Shown here: one piece after another, positions 9,756-20,926 of the stretch
Position numbering within the stretch: position 1 is the stretch's first letter
Layout: each line of letters opens with the position of its first letter
From: Myxococcales bacterium
GTDB lineage: Bacteria; Myxococcota_A; Bradymonadia; UBA7976; UBA1532
Length of the DNA stretch: 64,000 nucleotides
Assembly: GCA_020633465.1 (NCBI GenBank)
Contig: JACKDN010000003.1
Location: forward strand, 124,001-188,000
Direction of reading: 5' to 3'
Position numbers and translations under genes: made by a program
The notes under the pieces: generated by a model
Database searches by the model: none
What the model was told of the DNA's origin: nothing
The model's input: the letters and a program-made list of their open reading frames with translations, nothing else

Positions 9756-10871
9756 ATGAAGTTCGTCGTCAACCGGGATCTGTTCACGCGTGCCTTGGCC
9801 CGCATCCAGGGCGTCGTCAGCCGCAAGGCCACGATGCCGGTGCTGTCGAACGTGCTGCTCGAGGCGAGCGGGGCCGATCAGCTGCGGGTGGCGGCGACGG
9901 ATCTGGACGTGACCTTCGACGGCCAGCTGGCGGCGCGGACGACGGAGCCCGGCCGCATCACGGTGGACGGCAAGCGGCTGTTCGAGGTGGTGCGCAGCCT
10001 GCCCGGCGAGGAGGTCGACGTCGAGGTGGGCGACGAGGAGCGCGTCACCCTGCGCTGCAAGAACACCGAGTTCGTGCTGCTCGGCATGTCGGCGGACAGC
10101 TACCCCAAGCTGCCCAGCCTCGACGGCCTCGAGCTGGTCGACGCCGACGGCAGCGTGCTGCGCGAGCTGCTCGAGCGCACGATGTTCTCGGTGTCGACCG
10201 ACGAGTCGCGGCCCAACCTCAACGGCGTGTACTTCCGCTGCCTCGGCGACGACCGCATCCGCATGGTGTCGACCGACGGCCACCGGCTGAGCCAGGGCGA
10301 GCGGGCCGCGGGTCGCGGGGCGCCCATCCCGGAGCGGGACGGCGTCATCATCCCCCGTAAGGGCGTCACCGAGCTGAAGCGGCTGCTCGACGAGGTGGGC
10401 GCCGAGATCGCCTTCGGCTTCCTCGAGAACAACCTGGTGGTCAGCGCGGGCGACCTGAGCCTGTTCGTGCGGCTGATCGACGCCAACTTCCCCGACTACC
10501 GGCAGGTGATCCCCAAGTCGAGCGAGCGGCACGTCGTGCTGCAGCGCGTGCCCTTCCTCAACTCGCTGAAGCGCATCGAGATCCTGGCCAGCGAGCGCAC
10601 GCACGGCGTCCGCATCGAGCTGGCGCCCGGCACGATGACGCTGATCAGCAACAACCCGGATCTGGGCAGCGCGCGCGAAGAGGTGGCCATCGAGGGCTAC
10701 GACGGCGGCGATCTGGTCATCGCGTTCAACGCGAAGTACATGCGCGAGATCCTGGGCATCCTGAGCGCCGAGAAGGTCGAGCTGGCCCTCAACGAGGCGT
10801 TGTCGCCGGGCCTGATCCGCGAGCACGAGAACCAGGACTACCTGTTCGTGGTCATGCCGATGCGCATCTGA
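9756..10871 (+). CDS. dnaN: DNA polymerase III beta subunit (sliding clamp)
   Basis: The ring-shaped clamp tethers DNA polymerase III to DNA. The 371-residue length is that of the three-domain family. Diagnostic features are the N-terminal Met-Lys-Phe-x-Val start, Thr-Met-Pro-Val-Leu-Ser-Asn near residue 27, Ala-Thr-Asp-Leu-Asp-Val near 50, and the C-terminal Val-Met-Pro-Met-Arg-Ile, which forms part of the hydrophobic binding groove. ATG start. recF begins eight bases after the stop. Confidence 0.97.
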   Translation: MKFVVNRDLFTRALARIQGVVSRKATMPVLSNVLLEASGADQLRVAATDLDVTFDGQLAARTTEPGRITVDGKRLFEVVRSLPGEEVDVEVGDEERVTLRCKNTEFVLLGMSADSYPKLPSLDGLELVDADGSVLRELLERTMFSVSTDESRPNLNGVYFRCLGDDRIRMVSTDGHRLSQGERAAGRGAPIPERDGVIIPRKGVTELKRLLDEVGAEIAFGFLENNLVVSAGDLSLFVRLIDANFPDYRQVIPKSSERHVVLQRVPFLNSLKRIEILASERTHGVRIELAPGTMTLISNNPDLGSAREEVAIEGYDGGDLVIAFNAKYMREILGILSAEKVELALNEALSPGLIREHENQDYLFVVMPMRI

Positions 10872-10879
10872 TCACCCCC

Positions 10880-11971
<1,092 letters not shown>

Positions 11972-11972
11972 G

Positions 11973-13265
11973 GTGGAGAAGTTCATCATCCGGGGCCGGC
12001 GCCGGCTGAGCGGCGAGGTGACGCCCAGCGGCAACAAGAACGAGGCGCTGCCCTGCGTCGCGGCGACCCTGCTGACCGCCGAGCCCGTGGTGCTCGACAA
12101 CGTGCCCCGCATCCGCGACGTGCACGTGATGCTCGAGGTGCTCGAGCGGCAGGGCGCCGAGGTCGAGTGGCTCGACGACCACCGGGTGCGGGTGTGCACG
12201 GCCAACGTCGAGGGCGCCGAGCTGGACGCGAAGCTCTGTCGGCGCATCCGGGCGTCCATCCTGTTCGCGGGGCCCATGGTGGCGCGGCTGCGGCGCGTGG
12301 TGCTGCCCCCGCCGGGCGGCGACGTCATCGGCCGCCGCCGGGTGGACACGCACTTCCACGCCTTCGAGGCCCTCGGCGCCCGGGTGCACCTCGAGGGCGG
12401 CTACGATCTGCGGGCCGAGCGCCTGATCGGCACCGACTTCTTCCTCGACGAGGCCTCGGTCACCGCGACCGAGAACGCGCTGATGGCGGCCGCCCTGGCC
12501 AAGGGCACGACCGTGCTGCGCAACGTCGCCTGCGAGCCCCACGTGGTGGGCCTGGCGAACATGCTGGTGGCGATGGGCGCGCGCATCGAGGGCATCGGCA
12601 CCAACACCGTCACCGTGCACGGCGTCGACGAGCTGCACGGCTGCGAGCACCGCATCGGCAGCGACTACCTCGAGATCGGCAGCCTGGTGGGCCTGGCCGC
12701 GGTCACCGGCAGCGATCTGGTGATCAACGACGTCGAGGGCCAGCACCTGCGGATGATCCGCATGGTGTTCGAGCGCCTCGGCGTGCGCACCGAGCTCGAC
12801 GGCCGCAAGCTGCTCGTGCCCTCGACCCAGTCGATGACCATCCGGCCCGACTATCACGGCCACGTGCCGAAGATCGACGACGCGCCCTGGCCCGCGTTCC
12901 CGACCGACCTGATGTCGATCGCGATCACCGTGGCGACGCAGTGCAGCGGCACGGTGCTGTTCTTCGAGAAGATGTTCGAGGGGCGCATGTTCTTCGTCGA
13001 CCACCTGCAGAACATGGGCGCGCAGATCATCCTGTGCGATCCGCACCGGGTGGTGGTCGTGGGGCCGCAGACGCTGCGCGGGGGCACGGTCGAGAGCCCG
13101 GACGTCCGCGCGGGCATGGCGCTGCTGATCGCCGGCCTGTGCTCGGACGGCGAGACGCAGATCTACAACATCCACCAGATCGATCGGGGCTACGAGCGGG
13201 TGGACGAGAAGCTGCGGGCGCTCGGCGCCGACATCCAGCGGGTGCCGGTCGAGGTCGACGACTGA
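11973..13265 (+). CDS. murA: UDP-N-acetylglucosamine 1-carboxyvinyltransferase, Asp-type active site
   Basis: MurA transfers enolpyruvate from PEP to UDP-GlcNAc, the first committed step of peptidoglycan synthesis. The 430-residue EPSP-synthase fold has Lys22 in Gly-Asn-Lys-Asn and the Phe-Pro-Thr-Asp-Leu motif of the catalytic Asp. The fosfomycin-target cysteine (Cys115 of E. coli, in Gly-Gly-Cys-Ala-Ile-Gly) is replaced: here residues 115-120 read Gly-Gly-Asp-Val-Ile-Gly, with Asp117 encoded by GAC at 12321. A Cys-to-Asp change is known to keep activity and give intrinsic fosfomycin resistance, for example in mycobacteria. The GTG start is one base after the recF stop. It replaces gyrB in the usual dnaA-dnaN-recF-gyrB order. 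Confidence 0.95.
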   Translation: MEKFIIRGRRRLSGEVTPSGNKNEALPCVAATLLTAEPVVLDNVPRIRDVHVMLEVLERQGAEVEWLDDHRVRVCTANVEGAELDAKLCRRIRASILFAGPMVARLRRVVLPPPGGDVIGRRRVDTHFHAFEALGARVHLEGGYDLRAERLIGTDFFLDEASVTATENALMAAALAKGTTVLRNVACEPHVVGLANMLVAMGARIEGIGTNTVTVHGVDELHGCEHRIGSDYLEIGSLVGLAAVTGSDLVINDVEGQHLRMIRMVFERLGVRTELDGRKLLVPSTQSMTIRPDYHGHVPKIDDAPWPAFPTDLMSIAITVATQCSGTVLFFEKMFEGRMFFVDHLQNMGAQIILCDPHRVVVVGPQTLRGGTVESPDVRAGMALLIAGLCSDGETQIYNIHQIDRGYERVDEKLRALGADIQRVPVEVDD

Positions 13266-13282
13266 CGGGGTGGGGTGGGGGT

Positions 13283-13311
13283 GGACGGGCCGGCGCGCGC
13301 CGGCGCCGTCC
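13283..13311. terminator. GC hairpin between convergent murA and metK
   Basis: GGACGG (13283-13288) pairs with CCGTCC (13306-13311) around an inner 16-base self-complementary block (13289-13304), giving a long GC stem in the 63-bp convergent gap. There is no T-run on either side, so it would be a weak or Rho-assisted bidirectional terminator. Confidence 0.4.
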
Positions 13312-13328
13312 CGCCGACTCCGGGCCGC

Positions 13329-14498
<1,170 letters not shown>

Positions 14499-14532
14499 GG
14501 GTACGCTCCGTGCGCGGGAAGCCCAAAAGGAG

Positions 14533-14564
14533 GCTATAGTCCAGACCGCGCCCTGCCCTGTCAA
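14533..14564 (-). promoter_or_regulatory. predicted promoter of metK
   Basis: A consensus TTGACA (14564-14559) is followed by GACTATAGC. GACTAT (14541-14536) sits at 17-base spacing and TATAGC (14538-14533) at 20. The start would be about 30 bases before the ATG. Confidence 0.5.
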
Positions 14565-14666
14565 TGGCGCGTCCAACGGCCGCTCGGCGGGGGGCGTTGC
14601 GTGCCGGGGCGGCGCCCCGCTAAGGTCCGCGGCCGGGTCTCGGCTCGACGGAGGGGTCGGCGGATC

Positions 14667-15782
14667 ATGCGCGCGTCATTCCTGCTCGCCGGCGCGCTGG
14701 GCGCGGCGGCGATCACGGCCTGCGAAGAGGCCGACGCGCCCCACGCCGCCCTGCGCGCGCACCTGGCCGAGCACGAGGCGGCGGGCCGCTTCGCGCCCCT
14801 CGCGCCGGATCACCTGAAGACGCCGGCCCAGCTGGTGGCGGTGCTGAAGCGGCCCCTGCGCCGCGGCCTCGAGCACCTCGCCGGCAGCGAGCTCACCCTG
14901 ACCGGCACCTACACGATCACCTTCGCGGGCGAGACCGAGGTGCGGCTGGCCGAGGCGGTCGCGCTGCAGATCGACGGCGACGGGGACTTCGCGCTCGCCC
15001 AGACCCAGGACGCCACCGCCCGCGGCGAACACCCCCAAGCGTCCGGGCGGCGGTGCGGGCGCGTCGGGGGCGCGGCCTACACCGGGGGGCGCTTCGGGCC
15101 GGTCACCCGCATCGACGTGCGCGCCGACGAGGCCGAGCGCTGCCTGAGCGGCGCCGTCGAGCCCCTGGTCAGCCTGCTCGAGGTGTTCGCCGATCGGCTC
15201 GACGTCTCGCTGGCGGGGCCCGGGGTCATCCGCGGCCGCCCGACCACGCGCATCGCCTTCGACCTGCAGGCGGGGGCCGCCAACACACCGACGCCGGTGC
15301 CCCTGGCCTGGCCGGCCGAGGCGCCGCCGCCGGGCGCCGAGGCGCCGCGCTCGCGCGCCATCTGGGGCCCCCGCGAGGCGCTGATCGCCCGCCACACCGA
15401 GCCGGGCGTCTTCCGGGGTGAGGTGGTGCTCGACACCGCCACCGGCCTGCCGCAGAGCGGCTTCCTCGAGGCGCGCTTCGCGGTGCGCAAGGCCGAGCGG
15501 AACGCGGTGCTCGAGCTGAAGATCGAGCTGGGGACCGCGCCCTTCGAGGGCGCCTTGGCCTTCCCCGAGGGCGCGCGGGTCGATCGCCCGCGGCCCCGCC
15601 TCTTCGCCGACCGCGAGGCCCTCCTGGGGGACGACCGCAAGGCGCGCGGCCCGATCACGCTGCCTGGCCCCGGCGACGCGCCGCGCCTGGGGCCAGCGGG
15701 CGACGAGGTCGAGGCGACGCCCGCCGCGCAGGACGACGAGGATCGACCCGAAGGGTGGCCGTCGCCAGGAGATCCGCCGTGA
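14667..15782 (+). CDS. lipoprotein of unknown function
   Basis: A 371-residue protein with a lipoprotein signal (residues 1-19, lipobox Ile-Thr-Ala-Cys). The mature part holds several beta-strand-like segments with a Thr-Gly-Thr-Tyr-Thr-Ile-Thr-Phe motif, an internal Cys pair, and a Pro-rich acidic C-terminus. I recognise no domain. ATG at 14667 was chosen because it gives the signal peptide; the open frame upstream is antisense to metK. Its stop overlaps the proB GTG (GTGA), so the two are translationally coupled despite unrelated predicted roles. Confidence 0.7.
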   Translation: MRASFLLAGALGAAAITACEEADAPHAALRAHLAEHEAAGRFAPLAPDHLKTPAQLVAVLKRPLRRGLEHLAGSELTLTGTYTITFAGETEVRLAEAVALQIDGDGDFALAQTQDATARGEHPQASGRRCGRVGGAAYTGGRFGPVTRIDVRADEAERCLSGAVEPLVSLLEVFADRLDVSLAGPGVIRGRPTTRIAFDLQAGAANTPTPVPLAWPAEAPPPGAEAPRSRAIWGPREALIARHTEPGVFRGEVVLDTATGLPQSGFLEARFAVRKAERNAVLELKIELGTAPFEGALAFPEGARVDRPRPRLFADREALLGDDRKARGPITLPGPGDAPRLGPAGDEVEATPAAQDDEDRPEGWPSPGDPP

Positions 15783-16891
15783 TCCGACCGCAGCGCTTCG
15801 GCGGCGCGCATCGCGTCGTCGTGAAGATCGGCAGCGCCGTCCTGCGCGACGGGCCGGCCTTCGACCGGGTGACCTTCGCGTCGCTCGTGCGCGACATCGC
15901 GGCCCTGCGGGAGCAGGGCGTCGAGGTGATCGTCGTCTGCAGCGGCGCGGTGGCCCTGGGCATGGCGCAGCTGCACCTGCCGTCGCGGCCGGATCGCATC
16001 GAACAGCTGCAGGCCACCGCCGCGGTGGGGCAGGGCCAGCTGATGCGCCTGTGGTCGGACGAGCTGGGGCACTATGGTCTGCGCGCCGGGCAGGTGCTGC
16101 TGACCCACGACGATCTGCGCGATCGGCGGCGCTTCCTCTCGGCCCGGCACACGCTGCGCGCGCTGGTCGAGCTGGGCGCGGTGCCGGTCATCAACGAGAA
16201 CGACACGGTCGCCTTCGACGAGATCAAGCTGGGCGACAACGATCTGCTGTCCAGCCAGACCGTGGCGCTGGTCGAGGCCGGCATGCTGGTCGTCCTCTCG
16301 GACGTGGCGGGCTACTTCGATCGTGATCCGCGCCTGCCCGGCTCGACCCGGGTGTCGTTCGTGCCGCGCATCGACGCGGCGGTGCTCGACGCGGCCGGGG
16401 GCAGCCAGTCGGGCCTGGGCAGCGGCGGCATGCGCACGAAGATCGGGGCGGTGCGCCAGGTGAACCACCTGGGCGTGCCGGGCGTGATCGCGCACGGCAA
16501 GGAGCCCCGGGTGCTGCAGCGCCTGTTCGCGGGCGAGGACGTCGGCACCTGGTTCGCGCCCGACGCGGCCACGGTGCGCAGCCGCAAGCACTGGATCGCC
16601 TACGCGTCCCGGCCCGCGGGCACCATCGCCGTCGACGCGGGGGCGGCGCGGGCGCTGCGGGCGGCCGGGCGCAGCCTGCTGCCCATCGGCGTCACGCGGG
16701 TGGAGGGCGACTTCGGCGTGGGCGAGCTGGTGCGCATCGTGGGCCCCGACGACGTGGAGTTCGCCCGCGGCCTGGTCGGACACGACGCGACGGCGCTGCG
16801 CGGCGCCGTCGGGCGGCGCGGCGAGGCGCTCGACAAGAGCGCGCCCGAGGTCGTGCACCGCGACGATCTGGTCATCCTGCCGACCGACTGA
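15779..16891 (+). CDS. proB: glutamate 5-kinase
   Basis: ProB phosphorylates glutamate, the first step of proline synthesis; its partner ProA is encoded at 32114-33367. The 370-residue product has the amino-acid-kinase start Val-Val-Lys-Ile-Gly-Ser-Ala-Val, the Asn-Glu-Asn-Asp-Thr-Val substrate motif, and Gly-Ser-Gly-Gly-Met-Arg-Thr-Lys. A C-terminal PUA domain runs from about residue 280. The GTG at 15779 overlaps the upstream stop, with AGGAG 8 bases before it. Another GTG 24 bases upstream is possible but lies inside the lipoprotein gene. Confidence 0.95.
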   Translation: MIRPQRFGGAHRVVVKIGSAVLRDGPAFDRVTFASLVRDIAALREQGVEVIVVCSGAVALGMAQLHLPSRPDRIEQLQATAAVGQGQLMRLWSDELGHYGLRAGQVLLTHDDLRDRRRFLSARHTLRALVELGAVPVINENDTVAFDEIKLGDNDLLSSQTVALVEAGMLVVLSDVAGYFDRDPRLPGSTRVSFVPRIDAAVLDAAGGSQSGLGSGGMRTKIGAVRQVNHLGVPGVIAHGKEPRVLQRLFAGEDVGTWFAPDAATVRSRKHWIAYASRPAGTIAVDAGAARALRAAGRSLLPIGVTRVEGDFGVGELVRIVGPDDVEFARGLVGHDATALRGAVGRRGEALDKSAPEVVHRDDLVILPTD

Positions 16892-16922
16892 GCCGACCTT
16901 TTCGCGGTCGGCCGCACTTTTC
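16892..16922 (+). terminator. Rho-independent terminator after proB
   Basis: A perfect 7-bp stem GCCGACC (16892-16898) / GGTCGGC (16906-16912) with loop TTTTCGC is followed five bases later by a T5 run (16918-16922). It starts directly after the proB stop codon, on the strand of proB. Confidence 0.7.
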
Positions 16923-16978
16923 GTGCAACACGCGCCGCGGCTGTCCGATGGATCTCGCCCCGCTGGGAGGAGGTCCTC

Positions 16979-17689
16979 GTGCTCGAGATCATCCGTGGAT
17001 TCGTTCGTCTGACCTGGCCGCGTCGGTGCGCGGCCTGCGGAGAGCCCTGCGCGGACGCCTGGTTCTGCGGCGTCTGCGGCCCGTTGGTGGCGCCGCGCGA
17101 CGGCCCGCGCTGCGTCACCTGCGACGCCGCCCTGCCGACGCTGGGGCCGGCCCACCGCTGTGGGCGCTGCCTCGAGCGGCCCCCACCCTTCGAGCGCGCC
17201 TGGGGTGTCTTCGATTACGCCGGGCCGGTGGGCGACGCGGTGCGTCGCGGCAAGTACGGCCGCGAGATCGCCTGCCTGCGGGCCGTCGCGCGGGTGGCCG
17301 CCGCGGCCCTGCCCGACGATCTGCGCGCCGAGCCGCCGGATCGCGTGGTGCCGGTGCCCCTGCACCCGCGGCGGCTGCGGCAGCGCGGCTTCGCCCCGCC
17401 GCTGGTGGTGGCCCACGCCGTCGCGCGCGCGCTGCGGGTGCCGTTGGCGCGGCGCGCGCTGCGCCGCGTCGTCGACACGCCCGAGCAGGCCGGGCTGGGC
17501 GACACCGCGCGCCGCCGCAACGTGCGCCGCGCCTTCCGCGCCCAGGGCGTCGACGGGCTGGACGTGCTGGTGGTGGACGACGTGTTGACCACGGGCGCCA
17601 CCGCGGCGGCGGTGGCCGAGGCGCTGCGCCGGGCGGGGGCCACCCGGGTGCGCGTGTTGGCCGCGGCCTGCGTCGACCGGGCTCCCTGA
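16979..17689 (+). CDS. ComF family phosphoribosyltransferase-like protein
   Basis: A 236-residue ComF/GntX-type protein. The N-terminal zinc-finger region has Cys pairs (Cys-Ala-Ala-Cys, Cys-Gly-Val-Cys, Cys-Val-Thr-Cys, Cys-Gly-Arg-Cys) within residues 17-63. The type I PRTase fold follows, with Val-Pro-Val-Pro-Leu-His and the PRPP loop Val-Val-Asp-Asp-Val-Leu-Thr-Thr-Gly-Ala-Thr near residue 200. ComF is needed for DNA uptake in competent bacteria; its biochemical substrate is unsettled. The GTG start has a GGAGGAGG Shine-Dalgarno nearby. It stands alone between the proB terminator and the convergent truD. Confidence 0.85.
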   Translation: MLEIIRGFVRLTWPRRCAACGEPCADAWFCGVCGPLVAPRDGPRCVTCDAALPTLGPAHRCGRCLERPPPFERAWGVFDYAGPVGDAVRRGKYGREIACLRAVARVAAAALPDDLRAEPPDRVVPVPLHPRRLRQRGFAPPLVVAHAVARALRVPLARRALRRVVDTPEQAGLGDTARRRNVRRAFRAQGVDGLDVLVVDDVLTTGATAAAVAEALRRAGATRVRVLAAACVDRAP

Positions 17690-17694
17690 CCGGA

Positions 17695-18762
17695 TCAGTC
17701 TGCGTCGAGGTTGGGCGCGGCGCGCAGCCAGCCCGCCTCGGGGTGGGCGATCTCGGCCAGCACGGTGGTGGCGTAGGCGCCCTTGGGCAGCGTGAAGCGC
17801 GCCACCAGATCGTCGCCGTCGAGCTGCAGATCGAGGTCGTCGGGCACCAACCGCGCGACGCGGCGGCCGCCGGGCGCGAAGCGCGCGAGGCGCGCGAGCA
17901 CGTCGGCGCCGAGGCCGAGGGCAGCCAGCGCCTCGGCCTCGCGTTCGGCCGCGGCGTCGGCCGCCGCCATCGCCTTCGGGCCGGGCAAGGGGCCGGTGGG
18001 GTCGACCTCGCCGGCGGCGACGCGCGGGCCGTCGACCGCCGCGTCCTCGCTGACGAACAGGCCGCCCGTCTCGCGCTTCTTCAGCACGTCGCCCGTCAGC
18101 GCGGCGTCGAGCAGCCCGTCGCGCGTCCGCGCACCCAGCCAGGCGTTGAACACCGCGGACTGCAGCGCGCTGGCGGCGAAGCGGGGATCCTTCACCCGCT
18201 TGCCGTCGATCAGCCGGGCGGCGTCGGCCAGCCCGAAGCGGCCGAAGCGCTGGGGGCCGAAGTAGTTGGGCACGCCCCGTCGAAGGCGCTCGACCAACGC
18301 CGGCAGGCGCGCCGCCGCGTCCGGGTGGACGCCGACCAGGCGGATGCAGAAGCGGTTGCCGCGCAGGTGCCCCATGCGCAGCTTGTTGCGGTGGCGGGCC
18401 ACCTCGAGCACGGTCACGCGCGCGTCGTCGAGCGGCCCGGGCTCCGCGGGCACGGAGAACCACTGGGTGGTGATCGCGTGCCGATCCTTGCGGCCGGCGA
18501 CGCCGACGTCGCGCGCGTCGCAGCCGGCGGCCGCCGCGAGCATCGTGCGCACGTCGTGGGTGTTCAGCCCGATCTTCTCGACGCGGACGAACCAGTGATC
18601 GCCCTCGCCCTCGGGGCTGTACGCGGGGATCTCGTCGACGCGGAAGTGGCTCGGCTCGCCGTCGAGGCGGCCGCCGATGCCGGGCAGATCGTGGGTGCCG
18701 AGGGGGCAGGCGGGCCCGCCCGGCTGCCAGGTGGCCTCGTCGGGCGGGGTCCAGGTGGGCAT
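17695..18762 (-). CDS. truD: tRNA pseudouridine(13) synthase TruD
   Basis: TruD converts U13 of tRNA-Glu to pseudouridine. The 355-residue product shows the catalytic Gly-Arg-Lys-Asp-Arg-His-Ala motif near residue 85, Leu-Arg-Gly-Asn-Arg-Phe, and the family signature Asn-Tyr-Phe-Gly-Pro-Gln-Arg-Phe-Gly. Length is that of the family. ATG at 18762 lies nine bases after the stop of the upstream Fe-S protein gene on the same strand, suggesting co-transcription without an evident functional link. Confidence 0.93.
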   Translation of the reverse strand: MPTWTPPDEATWQPGGPACPLGTHDLPGIGGRLDGEPSHFRVDEIPAYSPEGEGDHWFVRVEKIGLNTHDVRTMLAAAAGCDARDVGVAGRKDRHAITTQWFSVPAEPGPLDDARVTVLEVARHRNKLRMGHLRGNRFCIRLVGVHPDAAARLPALVERLRRGVPNYFGPQRFGRFGLADAARLIDGKRVKDPRFAASALQSAVFNAWLGARTRDGLLDAALTGDVLKKRETGGLFVSEDAAVDGPRVAAGEVDPTGPLPGPKAMAAADAAAEREAEALAALGLGADVLARLARFAPGGRRVARLVPDDLDLQLDGDDLVARFTLPKGAYATTVLAEIAHPEAGWLRAAPNLDAD

Positions 18763-18770
18763 GGAGGCGC

Positions 18771-20846
18771 TCAGTCCGCGATGCTGCGGTCGAGCAGCTC
18801 GGCGAGGTCGAGCACCTGCACCTCTTCTTCCTTGCCGCGCGCCTTCACGCCGTCGTCCACCATGGTCATGCAGAAGTTGCAGGCCACGGCGATGACGTTC
18901 GGCTTGGTCTCGAGCAGCTCGTCGGTGCGCACGAAGTTCATGCGCGTGCCGATGTTCAGCTCCATCCACATCTGGCCGCCGCCGGCGCCGCAGCACAGGC
19001 CGATCTGCTTGCTGCGGCGCGTCTCGACGCGCTCGACGCCGGGCAGCGCGTCGATGATGTCGCGCTGGGGATCGTAGATGTCGTTGTAGCGGCCGAGGTA
19101 GCAGCTGTCGTGGTAGACGATGCGCTCGCTGCCGTTGCCGTTCTGGCCCGGCTTCAGCTTGCCTTCCTGCATCAGCTTGCTCAGAAGCTCGCTGTGGTGG
19201 ATGACCTCGTAGTTGCCGCCGAACTGCGGGTACTCGTTCTTCAGCGTGTTGAAGCAGTGCGGGCAGTGGGTGACGATCTTCTTCACCCCCGCCTCGTTGA
19301 GCGTCTCGATGTTGCCTTGCGCCATGTTCTGGAACAGGAACTCGTCGCCGAGGCGGCGCGCCGAGTCGCCGGTGCAGCTCTCGTCGTTGCCCAGGATGGC
19401 GAAGTCGACGCCGGCCTTCTTCATCAGGCGCGTCACCGACTTCGTCACCTTCTGCGCGCGATCGTCGTAGGCGCCCGCGCAGCCCACCCAGTACAGGTAC
19501 TCGGCCGGCTTCTCGGCGTCCCAGCGCGGCACGTCCTCGCCCTCGGTCCAGGCGTCGCGCTTGCGCTTCGACATGCCCCAGGGGTTGCCCCGGCTGTCCA
19601 TCTTCTTCAGCGCGTTCTGCCCGCCGTGGCCGACCTCGCCGAGGCCCATGGTCAGGTAGCGGCGCATGTCGATGATGTCGGGGATGTGCTCGTTGCCGAC
19701 CGGGCACACCTCCATGCACGCCCGGCAGGTGGTGCAGCTCCACAGGACGTCGGGGTCGATGACCCCGCTGGTCAGGATGGCCTTGGCGTCCTCGGCCAGG
19801 TTCGGCGCCTCGCCGCCCTTCTTCAGCGCCTTCAGGCGATCCTCGGCGTGGTGCTTCAGGTCGACGATGATGTGCATCGGCCGCAGGGGCTTGTCGCTCA
19901 TCGCCGCGGGGCAGTTGTCGGTGCAGCGGCCGCACTCGGTGCAGGCCAGGCCGTCGAAGATCTGCTTCCAGCTCAGATCCTCCAGGTTGCGCGCGCCGAA
20001 GTACTCGACCTCTTCGTTCTCGAGATCGAACTCCATCTTGCGCAGCGCGCCCTTGGGCTCGAGCGACATGAAGAAGATGTTGAAGGGCGCGGCGAACACG
20101 TGGCTGTGCTTGCTGTAGGGGACGTAGTTGCTGAACGCCATCAGCGTGATCAGGTGCAGCCACCACGAGGCCTGGTAGCCCACCTCGAGGGCGTCGGGGC
20201 CGGCGCCCTTGACGATCGACGCGAAGATCGAGCTGAACCAGATGTGGCCGGTGCCCGGGGGCAGCTCGCCGCCGTTGGCCGCGCGGGCGAGGCCGAAGCC
20301 CTGCTGCGTCACCTCGAACACCATCAGGCCGAGGATGAAGAACAGGGTGTAGAGGGCATCCCGCGTCAGCGGCAGGCGCTTCGGCTTGATGATCGTGCGG
20401 TTCACGAAGGCCATGCCGAGGCCCACGATGCACAGGAAGCGGAAGGTGTCCGCGACGGCCTGGTAGTAGCTGTCGAGGCCGCTGAAGGGCAGGTGGAAGG
20501 GGCCGCCGGGCGGATCGCCGGTCACCACGTCCAGCGTGCGCAGCAGGCCGTCGGTCACGAAGTTGATCGTGTCGATCGACAGCACCACGAAGGCGCCGAA
20601 GATGAAGATGTGCAGAATGCCCGAGTACAGGTAGCCGTTGCGCGGCAGCCGCTTCTGGCCCAGCACGTAGACCAGCACGTTGTTGATGCGCTTGGGGATC
20701 TCGTCCCAGCGCACGTCCGGGCGCTTCGCCTGCGTGAACTGGGCGAAGCGCAGCCGGATGGCGTAGACGAAGGCCGCGCCGGCCACACCCAGCACGGCGA
20801 GGAAGGCGACGACCCCCAGCCAGGAGGTGATCGGGTGATAGGACAT
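18771..20846 (-). CDS. membrane Fe-S oxidoreductase, EtfD-like (cytochrome b / 4Fe-4S / CCG)
   Basis: A 691-residue membrane protein. The N-terminal 250 residues hold five to six TM helices with histidines in helices (Ile-Leu-His-Ile-Phe; Trp-Leu-His-Leu-Ile), resembling a NarI/HdrE-type cytochrome b. Two ferredoxin-type clusters follow (CTECGRCTDNCP and CTTCRACMEVCP), then two cysteine-rich CCG domains (His-Cys-Pro-His-Cys; Leu-Cys-Cys-Gly-Ala-Gly-Gly-Gly). This architecture matches electron-transfer-flavoprotein:(mena)quinone oxidoreductases (EtfD/EMO), which pass electrons from acyl-CoA dehydrogenases to the quinone pool. No etfAB is in the window, so the donor is inferred. Substrate-specific annotation as heterodisulfide reductase would be misleading. 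Confidence 0.8.
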   Translation of the reverse strand: MSYHPITSWLGVVAFLAVLGVAGAAFVYAIRLRFAQFTQAKRPDVRWDEIPKRINNVLVYVLGQKRLPRNGYLYSGILHIFIFGAFVVLSIDTINFVTDGLLRTLDVVTGDPPGGPFHLPFSGLDSYYQAVADTFRFLCIVGLGMAFVNRTIIKPKRLPLTRDALYTLFFILGLMVFEVTQQGFGLARAANGGELPPGTGHIWFSSIFASIVKGAGPDALEVGYQASWWLHLITLMAFSNYVPYSKHSHVFAAPFNIFFMSLEPKGALRKMEFDLENEEVEYFGARNLEDLSWKQIFDGLACTECGRCTDNCPAAMSDKPLRPMHIIVDLKHHAEDRLKALKKGGEAPNLAEDAKAILTSGVIDPDVLWSCTTCRACMEVCPVGNEHIPDIIDMRRYLTMGLGEVGHGGQNALKKMDSRGNPWGMSKRKRDAWTEGEDVPRWDAEKPAEYLYWVGCAGAYDDRAQKVTKSVTRLMKKAGVDFAILGNDESCTGDSARRLGDEFLFQNMAQGNIETLNEAGVKKIVTHCPHCFNTLKNEYPQFGGNYEVIHHSELLSKLMQEGKLKPGQNGNGSERIVYHDSCYLGRYNDIYDPQRDIIDALPGVERVETRRSKQIGLCCGAGGGQMWMELNIGTRMNFVRTDELLETKPNVIAVACNFCMTMVDDGVKARGKEEEVQVLDLAELLDRSIAD

Positions 20847-20926
20847 GGGGACTCCTCCCGGGGCGCGAATCGCGCTCGATTACCACGGTTGGGGCGCGGA
20901 AGTCGAGTCGGCAGGCGGGTCTTCGG

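Noticed and set aside
14499..14560. SAM riboswitch before metK
   Set aside because: The leader downstream of the predicted promoter is only about 30 bases and shows no suitable helices.
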